A stretch of DNA of 64,000 nucleotides, from NCBI GenBank assembly GCA_030549775.1, contig CM060174.1:4710391-4774390 (forward strand), written 5' to 3'. This stretch comes from Tamarix chinensis (taxonomy: Eukaryota; Streptophyta; Magnoliopsida; Caryophyllales; Tamaricaceae). The notes beneath the pieces are model-generated. The model worked only from the letters and a program-made list of their open reading frames with translations, was not told the DNA's origin and searched no databases. Below are positions 11,757 through 22,663 of this stretch, one piece after another (position 1 is the stretch's first letter; every line of letters begins with the position of its first letter). A program made the position numbers and the translations under genes.

Positions 11757-12985
11757 TTTTCCTTTTTCCTTTTTCTTCTTTTTTTTCCTTTTCTTTCGTT
11801 TTCTCCTTTGGGCCGCCAGGCCTGTGTTTCCTTCCTCTCCAGGTTGGGCCGCTGTCTGGCCCATTTCCTCCTTCCCTTCCTTCTCCTTTCCCGCACCGTC
11901 TGCCTTAGCCCACTTTTCCCTTCTTTCTTCTCTTACTTTCCCCACAACTGAGCCAACCCAGCTCCTTTCTTTTTCTCCCCCTCTCCCTCGTGTGCGGGCT
12001 GGCCCGCTCCCTCTTCTTTCTCCTTTGCCCGAACAACCTACCGCTCATTTCCTCTTCTTCTTCTTCTTCTTCTTCTTCTTCTTCTCCTCCTCCTCCTCCT
12101 TCCCCAACTGTCGACCTACGCTATGGCAGCCTCCTGCATCGCTGCCTGCCACCACCTGCCTCCTCCTACAGCTTGGTCTCCCTCCCTCTCTCTCCTCTGT
12201 CCTTTTATTCCCATTTTCTGACCAAACATGACCTGCACCCCCAGCCTCACATGCCTTCCATTCTTCCTTCTCCCTATCCCTCTAACTGCCACCCTACGCC
12301 TGCCACCACAGCCTCCCAGCCGGTGCCTTACCTCCCCTCCTCTCCCTCTCCTTATTCTTCTTCTCTCTTGCTTCATTTTTGCCCTATTCGAGCCCCTTTT
12401 TTCTCCATCTCCCTACCCCTATTCTCCTTTCTTTTCCTCTCCTTTACTTCCCCTATTTTTGCTCCACCACCCTCGACCGCCACTTCCACTGCCCTACCAA
12501 CCATCTGCACCTCCTCCTGCCAACCCCTACTACCACCCAGCCATCTCCTCGAGCCCCTGCAACCCCCTTCTTCCTCTTCTTTTATTTTCCCCCCTCCTCG
12601 GCCTCCACCCTGCTCCTCCAACGTCTACTATCGCTCCTCCGCTTCTGCCACCTCCCAAGCCACCAACCTACTCCCTATAACCTCCTCTACCACCCACATT
12701 CTCCTTTGGTAGAAACCCAGCCCTGCAACCTCTTCTTTTCTGTTGCCCTTCCTTCTTCTACTCTGCCACCCCTACAACCCACTTCGCAACCCTGTAGCCA
12801 CTGCCTCCACCTCCTTTGGCCGCTAATAACCCATCCCCGACCACCACCTACAACCCTACTCCACCCCTACACCCAGCCTCTACCCTAACTCTTCTCCACC
12901 TAGCCCCCAAGACCATAACCAAACAACCCCCCATTTTCCCTCCACTTCCCCCCTTTGATCCCTTCTCCCCTTCCATTCTGCATGC
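11756..12985 (+). repeat. Pyrimidine-rich block of E1
   Basis: Over 1.2 kb of C/T-rich sequence on this strand, with a TTC run at 12,054-12,084 followed by CTC repeats. It opens long frames in several phases (for example 240 codons from 11,990) that read as Ser/Pro/Leu-rich low complexity. The same block with different sequence occurs in E2, E3 and E4. I do not call these frames genes. Confidence 0.85.
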
Positions 12986-13567
12986 AGCTCACGCAGCTCA
13001 TGCAGTGTGAGTTTGCTGGTCCTATTTTATGAGTTTGGCTAAATTTTAAGGTATATTAATGGTTAAATAAAGTATGTCATTAATTTAAGTTTTGATAAAG
13101 TTTTATCCTTTTTAGTTTTTTCTATTTCTAATATGATAATTATGGGTATTAATTTTAGGTATTGATTTTGCTAATCAAAGCTTGAATATTTAACTAGGGT
13201 ACCAGTAAGGTTTGATTTTACGAGAAATAAGATAACCGTTAAACCTTACTTAAATGTATGGATATACTTATGCTAGCACATTAGGGTTGTTAACATGTTT
13301 TACACACATGGTATATGTTGTTAAGTATAATGTATTTAGTTGATTATGTTGATTGATAAAAAGGAAAGCATGTTAATTTATGTGTCACGTGTAGAAATAA
13401 TTCTTAAGAAAAGAGTTTTGTTGTTATTAATGATGTTAAGAGTATATGTATGATATGATATGTTAATATGGACATTTGGTACATAAGTAATGTTAATATG
13501 AGCCCTAGTGGCATTTTTGTAATTATTGCATGTGCAAAAGGTGTGGCCTCAAAATGTGTGTGGTAGG

Positions 13568-13911
13568 TAAGGCTGCTGACAAACCAAGTCGGCTCGCGAA
13601 CTTTTTGGGCTCGGCTCGTTAACGGCTCAACTCGGCTCGGCTCGCTTATTAAACAAGCTTAAAAATTAGGCTCGAGCTCGGCTCGATTATTAAACGAGCC
13701 AAGCTTGAGCTTAATAAATTTAGGCTCGAGCTCGTTTACAATACAAAAGCTCGTGAGCTCGGCTCATTTACCACCAAAGCTCGAGAGTCGGCTCAACTCG
13801 TTTAAAGCTCGGCTTGTTTATAAATAAGCCAAGCTCAAGCTTCATTTTTAGGCTCGTTTAGTAAACAAGCCAAGCCCAAACCTACCCCGGCTCGGCTCGT
13901 CAACAGCCCTA
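13568..13911. mobile_element. hAT-type MITE, 344 bp
   Basis: Ends are inverted repeats: TAAGGCTGCTGAC at the left and GTCAACAGCCCTA at the right (complement TAGGGCTGTTGAC). The interior is full of 'GGCTCG' and 'CGAGCC', making a near-palindromic fold-back. It is flanked by GTGGTAGG and GTGATAGG, an 8-bp duplication with one difference, as expected for hAT. Removing it restores colinearity with E2 near 19,780 ('tggcct...gggtgctaat'). Non-coding and non-autonomous. Confidence 0.9.
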
Positions 13912-14029
13912 GTGATAGGTGCTAATATGTATTAACGATAATTAATAATAGTTGGTGAAGTTTGAATGATGGGTATGGAGCATTAATATTAACATTTTAT
14001 GTAGTGAGGGTATTTTGGTAAAAGTGGTA

Positions 14030-15000
14030 TAATAAGGGAAAAATGGTAAATTATAAGAGTAAAGAGGGTAAAATGGTAAATGGACAAGGAAGAAGAATAT
14101 TTTAGTAATTTAACATGGAAAGGAGAAAACTTGGAAATTTTTGGGTGTAAGAAAGTATTTTGGTGAAATAAATATAATGGAAATGGGTATTTTGGTAAAT
14201 TTTGTAAAGGAAGGAGGTAAGATGGTAATTTAATAGAGAAGAAGGGTATTTTAGTAAATTAGTATAAAGAAAGGGTATAATGGTAATTTTATAAAGTAAA
14301 GGGGGTGAAATGGTAATTTAATAAAGTAGAAGAGTAAAATGGTACATTGGTATAAAGGAACGGTAAAATGGTAATTTAATAAAGTAAAAGGGTAAAATGG
14401 TAAATTAGTATAAAGGAAGGGTAAAATGGTAATTTAATAAAGTAGAAGGGTAAAATGATAAATTGGTGTAAAAGAAGGGCATTTTGGTAATTTGTAGAAA
14501 GAGGGGCAAAATGGTAATTAGAGAAGGGCAATTTGGTAATTTAACCAATTAAAAGGGTAATTTGGTAATTATAATAATGAAGAAGGGTGATTTGGTAATT
14601 TAACCAACTAAAAGAGTAATTTAGTAATTATAATAATGAAGAAGGGCAACTTGGTAATCTAACCAACCAAAGGAAAAATCTGATAAGTGGAACAAATTGA
14701 AGGGTGATTGTTGACTTAATGAGCCTAAGGATAATTTGGTAATTTAGATAAGTATAAAGGGTAATACAATAATTTAACCCACCAGAAGGGTAAATTGGTA
14801 GCTTAACAAGTATAAGGGGTAAAGTTAATGATTTAATAAGTATGGAGGATAATTTTGTAATCTAACACAAGTAAGAGGTAATTTGGTAATTATATAACAT
14901 GGAGGGTAATATGGTAATTTGGCAAGTAAAGAGGGATGAGTTAATAATTATACAAGTAAGGGGTATTTCGGTAATTTTGTAGAGATGATAGGGGTAAATC
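14030..15000 (+). repeat. Central tandem array of E1, about 27-bp unit
   Basis: Degenerate repeats of 'gggtaaaatggtaatttaat' and 'agggtaatttggtaattt' type. The same unit fills the matching position of E2, and the copies drift more at the right-hand end. Confidence 0.85.
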
Positions 15001-15893
15001 AGTAACTCGTATCTAATATGTCAATGGGTTAAAGGAGTTTCATAATAAGACTCAAGTAATATTGAATAGCAAGATAAGGGTATTTGATAAATTAGAAAAA
15101 ATCACAAGAACATGGCCTAACCTGGGATTAGATGGATAATTAAGGTTGTGGTATAGTGTTATTCGTATATTCATGAAGGAGGTGTCTTAATCATTAATCA
15201 TGCACGGTATTGTGTGTTGGGTGTGAATTAAGGGCATGTTAGGGTTATGTGTACCATGATCCGTCGATGTAAACTAACTAGACTCTAAGACTGTAATGTG
15301 ATTATAATATGATAACTCCCATGGCATATGAACAAATGGAAATGAATCCTGAATTGGAATTAGATGAGATAAGGATGGCCTCAGTGGTTTCTTTAGGTTA
15401 ACATGGGTAATTGTCTTACTTAATAATATTAGAAACAAATGGAAGTGAATAAGTATGCAGTTGTTGTGCTTCTCGTGGTTACCTTAATTAAGACACTAAT
15501 AATTAAAATGGAAGACCTCAAGATCGAGAATGGTGGCTCTTTAGGGGTCGCTATCCTAAAGACATGGTTTAACCCACGATTATTCTGGTATTTGCTGGTG
15601 TACCTTAGTGCCCCAACCAGGCCTTACATGTTACTCTATCTAGCTCTACGGACCTATTTAGGAGGTAATGCATACTTATGGATTAGGTGTCCTTATCGGT
15701 AGGATACTGTGTAGCTTGTATGTACCAATGTGACCAAGGTACCTTTGCGTCCCTGGGTTGATGCTTGAAGGGCACTGAGTTTCTTGTATGCGCTAGTATG
15801 CCAGGTGTACCTTTGCTTCTTCGGGTTCTTGATCTCCTCCTCGAGGTAAATAAATGGAACTATTGTACTAATCAAATGGGAAAACACTAATTA

Positions 15894-16367
15894 TAAGGAT
15901 GTAAACGGGGCAGATTTTACCCAAAACTCGACGGATTTTATCCGATAAATACTTAAACGGATATGGATACGGATATGGAGGATGGAAAAAAATACCCGTC
16001 GGGTTTGGGTACAGATACGGGTATGGGATATCTATACCCGTACCCGTAACCATACCCATATCCATATCCATACCCGTTTACCCAATATATAATTACCCTT
16101 TTACCCTTAATTTTAAAATAAATATAGCATAAATTAAGGTTAAAATTGTCATTTGGCTTAACTATAAATGGATTTATCCGTTGGATAATATCCATTAACG
16201 AGTAAACGGATAATCCGTCGGGTAATGGATATCCAACGGATACAGATATGGATGCGTTAGCGGATATCCGTTCAGGTACGGGTACGGATTCGGGTACGGA
16301 TTTTCTTATCGGGTACGTATATGGGTATGGGTATACCCACCTCGAACCCGCCCCGTTTACATCCCTA
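15894..16367. mobile_element. hAT-type MITE, 474 bp
   Basis: Left end TAAGGATGTAAACGGGGC and right end GCCCCGTTTACATCCCTA are inverted repeats with one difference. Perfect 8-bp target duplication ACTAATTA at 15,886-15,893 and 16,368-16,375. The interior is rich in 'GGATATGGATACGG' and 'TACCCGTACCCG' on opposite halves, so the element folds back on itself. Short open frames inside are by-products of this repeat composition. Non-autonomous. Confidence 0.93.
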
Positions 16368-16419
16368 ACTAATTATGTAAAATGAATGAAAATTGAGCTG
16401 GGTCTAGGTGGATTATATT

Positions 16420-16800
16420 ATGCGTACCGGTCCACCAGTTATAATAGTGGGCTAGGAGCGTTTTGTCCTAGAAATGTATATGTGTACCGATCTATCAGAT
16501 ATAATAGTGGCCCAAGACCGCTTTACCTTGGAAGATGTATATATGTATTCCAATCCACCGGCTATAATAGTGGGGGTCCCGAGCTCAATAAACCAAATCT
16601 TGGATGTGAATAAATCATGAAAAATACTAATCACTTATAATGAAACACCATGTGAGTCGGGGCCAGACCGATCCACCGGTGATAATAGTGGCCAGGAGCC
16701 TTCTTCCCTGGAGACCGATCCCCGGACGAATAATAGTGGTCAGATGCATGTTGCCCTAAATGTTTCCAGTCCACCAGCTATAATAGTGGGGTTCCTACAC
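16420..16800 (+). repeat. CCACCGGC-type repeat cluster of E1
   Basis: About seven spaced copies of 'ccaccrgytataatagtgg' or decayed forms, each followed by 10-30 bp spacers. The same cluster sits at the same relative place in E2, E3 and E4. Confidence 0.85.
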
Positions 16801-17367
16801 TCATATGGATATAATTCAAGTGATGATGTTTGAGTAATAATATTCATTAATGGCTTGAGACCAAATGGGTTCTATCATTATTACGATCTACTGTTATAAT
16901 AAAGGTTCAGTCTTGATGACTGTCTCTCTTGATAGAATTGCTAAGTATGTGGATGTTGTGTTATACTTCTCTTGTTGTATGTGCGGTGTTGAATGATGTA
17001 TTTGTCTGTATGTTATCATCTAGTACTATGTATGTTTTATGTTTTGCATGCGGGCCTGCCTTTCAGTCTGGTTTAAAGGGTTACTTAATACTATAGTACT
17101 GAAGGGTTCCATTCGTGGGCCCTACCTATTCAATGGGTAGTGTCCCTTACAGGTCCATTGCCGGTGTTATTCAAGAGGGCTTGGTATGAGAGTAATGATT
17201 ATCTGAAAATCCTTAGGGTATCTCTTCCACCTTTTTGATTCTTTAGTAAAGGATTTTACACTTGTAACCCCTAGTTGTGGGCTTATATTTTTTGTAACAA
17301 ATTTAGTGCGCTACTTTGTTTTAAATTGAATTTGTATAAATCATATTTTATTTCTTTTTAGCCTTAG

Positions 17368-17413
17368 CACTTAGTATTAGAACGATGTGAGTAAATCGAT
17401 CTGGTACTAAGTG
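17368..17413 (+). other. Terminal hairpin of E1
   Basis: Arms CACTTAGTAT and GGTACTAAGTG with a 25-base loop, about 100 bp before the LTR 3' end. Matches the hairpins of E2, E3 and E4. Confidence 0.8.
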
Positions 17414-17514
17414 TGGCGGAAACATCCCCAAAATTCATGATCTTTGCCTTTTGCTTCCGCTATTTTCTTTTACTAAAATAAAATTTTTCAGTAGTGAATT
17501 TTGGGAGTGTTACA

Positions 17515-17657
17515 ATAAATATGTCAAAAAGTCCTCCAAACTTGTCATGACGAGATCATCTGAATTACTAGAACTAATTCTTGATAATTTAGCTAACTAT
17601 AAGAGCACTATGAGTAGAGGAGGAAAATAATATTATGTGACCTTTTATATATGATTA
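17515..17657 (+). pseudogene. copia integrase N-terminal region, fragment
   Basis: Between E1 and E2. The frame reads 'SSELLELILDNLANYKS' then 'TMSRGGK*YYVTF', the stretch before the first catalytic aspartate of copia integrase. One TAA and a 1-bp frameshift precede the E2 insertion point. It continues after E2 at 22,343 with 'DYSRYTEVF'. The last five bases (GATTA) are the target duplication of E2. Confidence 0.85.
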
Positions 17658-17969
17658 TGTAATCCCCCGAATTTTTAAAATCCTATATTTTAATAAATAA
17701 ATTTATTTTGGATAAATTAGCTTTTAAATATTTTTAATTTAATGAATTTTTGAGTGTATGAAATTTGGTATAAATATTTTAATAAATTAAGATAAATATT
17801 TTGTTATTTATCATACTCTTGTTATTTAAATAATTTTCCAAATTATTATTTGACTAAAATTTTCCCTTTTAAATCTTTATATTTTAACTATATTAAATTA
17901 AATTAGTAAATCAATTTATTACCCAAAATTATTTTATTTTATAATTTTATCAATTAAATTATTTTATTC

Positions 17970-19245
17970 AATTTTTCCTTTTCCTTTTCTTTTCCTTTTT
18001 CCTTTTCTCTTTCTCCTTTTTTTTTTCTCTTTTCCTTCTTTCTCCTTTTCTTCCTTGGGCCACCGGTGGCCTGCCTCCCTCACCCCTGCGCATTGGGCTG
18101 CTGGCCCGTTTCCTCTCCTTTCTCCCTCACGCGTGAGCCCGTCTCCCCCTGCCTTCTCCCGCGTGAACCGACCGCCCCTCCTCCTTTTCTTTTCTTTCTT
18201 CCTCGACCGGGTCGGCTCCTTCTTTTCTTCAGCCGATCTACTCGCACGCACCAGCACCCCCGACCCTTTCTTCTTATTCTTCTTTCTTTCTTCTTCCACC
18301 ATCACTGGTGATAATCTCAGCCTTCCTCCACCATTTTTCCCGCCTGACCTGTAGCTCCCTCTCCCCCGTTGACCTCCCCTGTCTCCCTCCCTCTCCTTCT
18401 CGTCATTTTCCGGCCATACTGGTCCCACCACCCCTGTCTCCCTCTCCGTCTCCCTGCCGTCACCTTTCTCTCCCTCTCCCTGCAACCTCCATTCCCCTAC
18501 CACCCTAACGCCATCCCTGAGCCCCTATCCCCTCCTCTCTCTCCTTATCCTTTTTCTTCTTCCTTTCCTGATCCATTCAGGCATTTTTTTTAGCCCAAAA
18601 TTCCTTGCCCCGATCCTCTCTTCTTTCCTTTCTTCTCCTCCCCTCTCTCCCCTATTTTTGTTATGCCGCCAATATCCGCTGCTGCCGCCGCCTCAACCAC
18701 CACCTTCACCCCTTCCTGCCACCCTCTACCTCCCCCTCGAGCCATCACAGTCTCCAACGAGCCACCCCGCAGCCCATTCTTCCTCCTCTCTTCCTTTTCT
18801 CTCCCCTTCCATCCCTTCTCGGCAACCACCCTGTGCAGCCCCGATTTGCCGCCGTTCTGCCGCCTATGCTGCCACCTGAGCCACCAAAATAATCCCTGCA
18901 ACCCCCTCTACCACCCCCAATACTCCTTTGGCAGAAAACACCACTTGCAGACCCTTGTTTTTCCCCTCCATTTTCCTTCCTCACCAACCTTCCATTTCAA
19001 CCCCTCCTTGGCCGCCACCTTCGCAGCCCCACTACCGCCGTCTCCGCCACCCTTAGCCACCTTCAACCCATCCCCGACCACCACCTACACCCCCTCTCCA
19101 CCTCTGTACCCTTCCCTTGCCCTAAATCCTCCCCTAACCACCTTCTTTTCTAGCCCCAAACCACCAACCCGAAAATGCATATTCCTCCTATTTTCACCCC
19201 TCCTTCGAGCCCCTCCTCCCCATTTATTTTCATGCAGCTCATGCT
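17970..19245 (+). repeat. Pyrimidine-rich block of E2
   Basis: C/T-rich on this strand and starting as a 'ttcctttt' ladder. Long overlapping frames (for example 204 codons from 18,663, 179 on the minus strand to 17,964) are low-complexity readings. The block ends near 'catgcagctcatgctgcatt', which E1 also has at 12,980. Confidence 0.85.
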
Positions 19246-19889
19246 GCATTAGCAGCATGAGTTTCTGGGTTTCTTGATCTGTTTGTTTACTAATTTTAAG
19301 GTATAATAATATTTTTAATTTAATTATTTAATTAATTAAGCATTATAAAGTTTTATGCCTTGATTTTATTATTTCTAATGTAATAAATCTTTATATTATT
19401 TTTAGGTATTGGGTTTTATAATCAAAGCTTGGACCTTTAACCGGAATACCGGTAAGGTTCATTTTTGCAAAAACCGAGGTAACCGTTAAATCCCATTTAA
19501 ACGCATGGATTAACGTATGTTAGCACATTAGGATTTTTAATATTTTATTATGCTTGGTTGGTGTTGTTTAATATGTTATATGTGGTTATTGTGATGGTTG
19601 ATAAAAGGAAGCATGATCGGATATATGATATGTATGGAAATATTATTTAAGGTAATAATTTGGTTGTTAAGGAAAATGATTAAGTGTTATCCATGTTGTA
19701 TTATGCTATTGTGATCTTAATGTATGATTAGAATTTCATGAGCCTTAGGGGATTTTATTAATGTATCTTGTACAAGATTATGGCCTAGAACATATATGGG
19801 TGCTAATAATGTTACATTAATTATAAGAGTTGAAGATGAGGGATTAAAGTTAATATTTTATGTAGTAATAATAATATTTTAATATAAGT

Positions 19890-21010
19890 AGAGTAATAAG
19901 GGGTAAGATGGTAAATTTGTAAGTGAAAGGATAAATTGGTAATTTGGTGATAAAAGGGCAAGTTGGTAATTTTATAATTAAATGGTAAGTTGGTGATTTT
20001 ATAATAGAAGGGAAAATCGGTAATTTTGTAATAAAAGGGTAATTTGGTAATTTTGTAACAAAATGACAATTTGGTAATTCTGTAGCAAAAGGGTAAATCG
20101 ATAAGTTTGTATTAAAATGGCAATTTGGTAATTTTGTAATATAAGGGTAATTTTGGTAATTTTGTAACAAATGGACAAATTGGCAATTTTGTAATTAAAG
20201 GGCAAAATTGTAATTTTGTGAATAAAGGGTAAAATAGTAATTTAGTGATTAAATGGTAAATTGGTAATTTGTAATAAAAGGGCGGTTTGGTAATTTTGTA
20301 ATAAAAGGGCAAATTGGTGATTTTGTATTAAAGGGCAATTTGGTAATTTTGTAATAAAAATGGGCAACTTGGTAATTTTGTAATAAAAGGGGCAATTTGG
20401 TAATTTTGAAATAAAAGGGCAAATTGGCAATTTTGAAATAAAAGAGCAATTTTTATAATTTTGAATAAAAAGGCAAATTGGTAATTTTATAACAAAAGGG
20501 TAAAATGGTAAATATGATAAATGTGAGGGGTAATTGGGTAATTTAACTGACTAGAGGGTATTTTCGTAATTTTGATAATGGAATAGGGTAGTTTGGTAAT
20601 TACGACAATTAAGAAGGGCAATTTGGTAACTAGATAACTAAAGGGCAATTTGGTTAATTTAACAACGGAGAAGGGTAAAATTGTAATTATGATCATATAA
20701 AAGGGTAATTTGGTAATTTAACCAACCAGGGATATTTTGGTAAAAATGATAATGGAGAAGAGTAGTTTGGTAATTATGATCATATAAAAGGGTAATTTGG
20801 TAATTTAACCAACCAGGGTAATTTGGTAATGTTGATAATGGAGAAGGGTAGTTGGTAATTGATAATAGAGGACGATAATTTGGTAATTAACTAAATAAAG
20901 GGTTAATTTGATAATTAGGATAATGAGGAAGGGTAATTTGGTAATTTGACCAACTCAAGGTTCATTTATTAATTATAATAAGGGACAAAGGGTAAGTTAG
21001 TAATCTCACT
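19890..21010 (+). repeat. Central tandem array of E2, 27-bp unit
   Basis: Regular unit 'ggcaatttggtaattttgta' plus 'ataaaag' (27 bp), about 40 copies with decay to the right. Because 27 is a multiple of three and the unit lacks stops on the minus strand, several minus-strand frames stay open and read as a 9-residue repeat of KLPNxPFIT type. Confidence 0.9.
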
Positions 21011-21334
21011 AATCAAATAGGAATTATATTGAGTGCAATAATTACGAAGGGTGTTTAGTGGCCTAATAAGTGTGGGAATAGCTCGGTAACCTAAACCGAG
21101 TAAGGGTGTAGCTAAGAGCGAATGTGTGCTATATGTCCTACATGCCTTGGATGCCCTATATGATTTTTAGGTCGAGTTCTGCATGCTATTATTTTAATTG
21201 TTTCATGTGTGGCGTGGCTTGGAACCGAGATGGGTTCATGTGTCCTCTTTTGGTATGTGATAATACGGATATGCCGTAAGTTATGACGTGATGTGATGTG
21301 GCCTTCTAAAACATGTATGTCATGGGTAAAATAC

Positions 21335-21605
21335 TTTCGAATAATAGTGGCAGGGCATGTGCCCTCGTGACTGTTCCACCGGCTATAATAGTGGGGGATT
21401 CCGTGCTCAACAAATCAAACGTAAAATTGATAAAACAAGGGGAAGATACCAATTACTTACAATGAAACACCTTGTGAGTCGGGGCCAGACCGGTCCACCG
21501 GCAAATAATAGTGGCAGGGTATGTTACCCTCACGACTATTCCACCGGCTAAAATAGTGGCAGGGCATGTACCCTCGCGACCATTCCACCGGCTATAATAG
21601 TGGGG
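21335..21605 (+). repeat. CCACCGGC-type repeat cluster of E2
   Basis: Copies of 'ccaccggctataatagtgg' or 'ccaccggcaaataatagtgg' alternate with 'cagggcatgtgccctcg', which is itself a small inverted repeat (GGGCATGTGCCC). Confidence 0.87.
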
Positions 21606-22196
21606 TTTCCGCACTCACACGGACATGTATAATCCGAGGTGATTGATTAATGATGGACTAATGGCCTTAAGGCCCAAAAAGTATCAATTGATAATTATGG
21701 CCCGTGATATTGGTTGACTTGTGAAGTATGAGAATGTACGAAAGTGAATGTTAAGTATACACTACGAATATCTAATTGACTTGTTGGATGTGTGAAAATA
21801 CACGGATTTGAAAATCATGTTTACAGATATTGTTATGTGCGAATATGGTAGTATTTCTTGTGTGACATTGCGTGCCTGTTTTTAAGTGTGCTTTTAAAGG
21901 GTTACTCATTACTATAGTACTAAAGGGTTCCCTTCGTGGGGCCCCTGCCTATTCAATGGGTAGTGCCCCTTGCAGGTCGTGATCAGTGCTTTCAAGTGGG
22001 CCTCGGTAATGAGCGTAAGGAACTATCCGAAATTGTTAAGATTTTAATTTGTCTCTTTAAAATTCATAAATTCAATATAATTGTTGTTTTGTAACCACCA
22101 CTGGTGGATTTTACTCTAATTAATTATTTACCGCGCTACTCTGATTTATATATGCTTGAGTTTCCCGTAAATTGTGTATTACTATTTTAGCCTTAA

Positions 22197-22242
22197 CACT
22201 TGGTACTGGAACGGTAGGAATGAACTGGTATGGTGCTAAGTG
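22197..22242 (+). other. Terminal hairpin of E2
   Basis: Arms CACTTGGTAC and GTGCTAAGTG. All ten positions pair when two G-U pairs are allowed, so changes relative to the other copies keep the stem. Confidence 0.8.
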
Positions 22243-22342
22243 TGGCGGTAATACCCCCAAAGTTCATGGTTATTTAATTTGCTTCCGTTAATTTCCTTTT
22301 AATTAACGAAATTTTTCAGTAGTGAATTTTGGGGGTGTTACA

Positions 22343-22663
22343 GATTATTCTAGGTATACTGAAGTTTTCATCTTTTTGTCTAAAGATAAGACTGAATGGA
22401 TGTTCTCAAAATAAGAGGTAGATGTTGAAAACCAATTAGACCATAAAATAAAAAGGACAAGGTCTGATAGGGGTGGTTAACATGGAACTAGTTTCCTAAA
22501 TGACTTTTATGATAGTCACAGAATTATACATGAGATAAGTTCCCCTTATATGCCTCAAGAAAATGGTGTAGTTGAAAGAAAAAAATAAGACTTTGTGCAA
22601 TACCCTCAAATTACCTACTCAAAAATTTTATTTTGTAGAAGAGTTAAAAACCAAATTACTAAG
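22343..22663 (+). pseudogene. copia integrase catalytic core, fragment
   Basis: Starts 'DYSRYTEVFIFLSKDKTEW' directly after E2. It contains the RSDRGG segment with the second catalytic aspartate and 'SPYMPQENGVVERK' with the catalytic glutamate. In-frame TAA codons replace a residue after 'WMFSK', the glutamate after RSDRGG, and one after 'VVERKK'. The fragment ends where the minus-oriented element E5 begins at 22,664. Confidence 0.9.

Larger units (their letters stand above)
11756..17514 (+). mobile_element. Giant solo LTR E1, 5' truncated, carrying two MITEs
   Basis: Same modules and order as E2: pyrimidine block, 27-bp array, CCACCGGC repeats, 'attcaatgggtagtg' box, terminal hairpin and a GTGTTACA end at 17,514. 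The AT-rich first about 310 bp that E2 has before its pyrimidine tract are missing. Copia protease abuts the pyrimidine block directly and the copia stretch between protease and integrase is also gone, so one deletion probably removed both. Two hAT MITEs (13,568-13,911 and 15,894-16,367) account for 818 bp. No internal retrotransposon domain is present. TSD is lost with the 5' end. Confidence 0.78.
17658..22342 (+). mobile_element. Giant solo LTR E2, complete, 4,685 bp
   Basis: Begins TGTAATCCCCCGAA and ends TTTTGGGGGTGTTACA. Flanked by a perfect 5-bp duplication GATTA (17,653-17,657 and 22,343-22,347) inside copia integrase coding sequence. Modules in order: AT-rich start to about 17,970, pyrimidine block to 19,245, spacer with 'aatcaaagcttgga', 27-bp array, CCACCGGC cluster, 'attcaatgggtagtg' box, hairpin, end. 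No second LTR, PBS, PPT or coding domain, so this is a solo LTR left by LTR-LTR recombination, or a non-coding element of unusual type. Such long LTRs are known in some Ty3/gypsy lineages; lineage is not determined here. Confidence 0.85.

Noticed and set aside
11665..13010. Long open frames (up to 240 codons) in the pyrimidine block of E1
   Set aside because: Open in several phases and on both strands, Ser/Pro/Leu-only composition, and sister LTRs carry the same block without the same frames.
14030..15000. CRISPR-like regularity of short repeats
   Set aside because: Direct head-to-tail degenerate repeats without unique spacers, in a plant retroelement.
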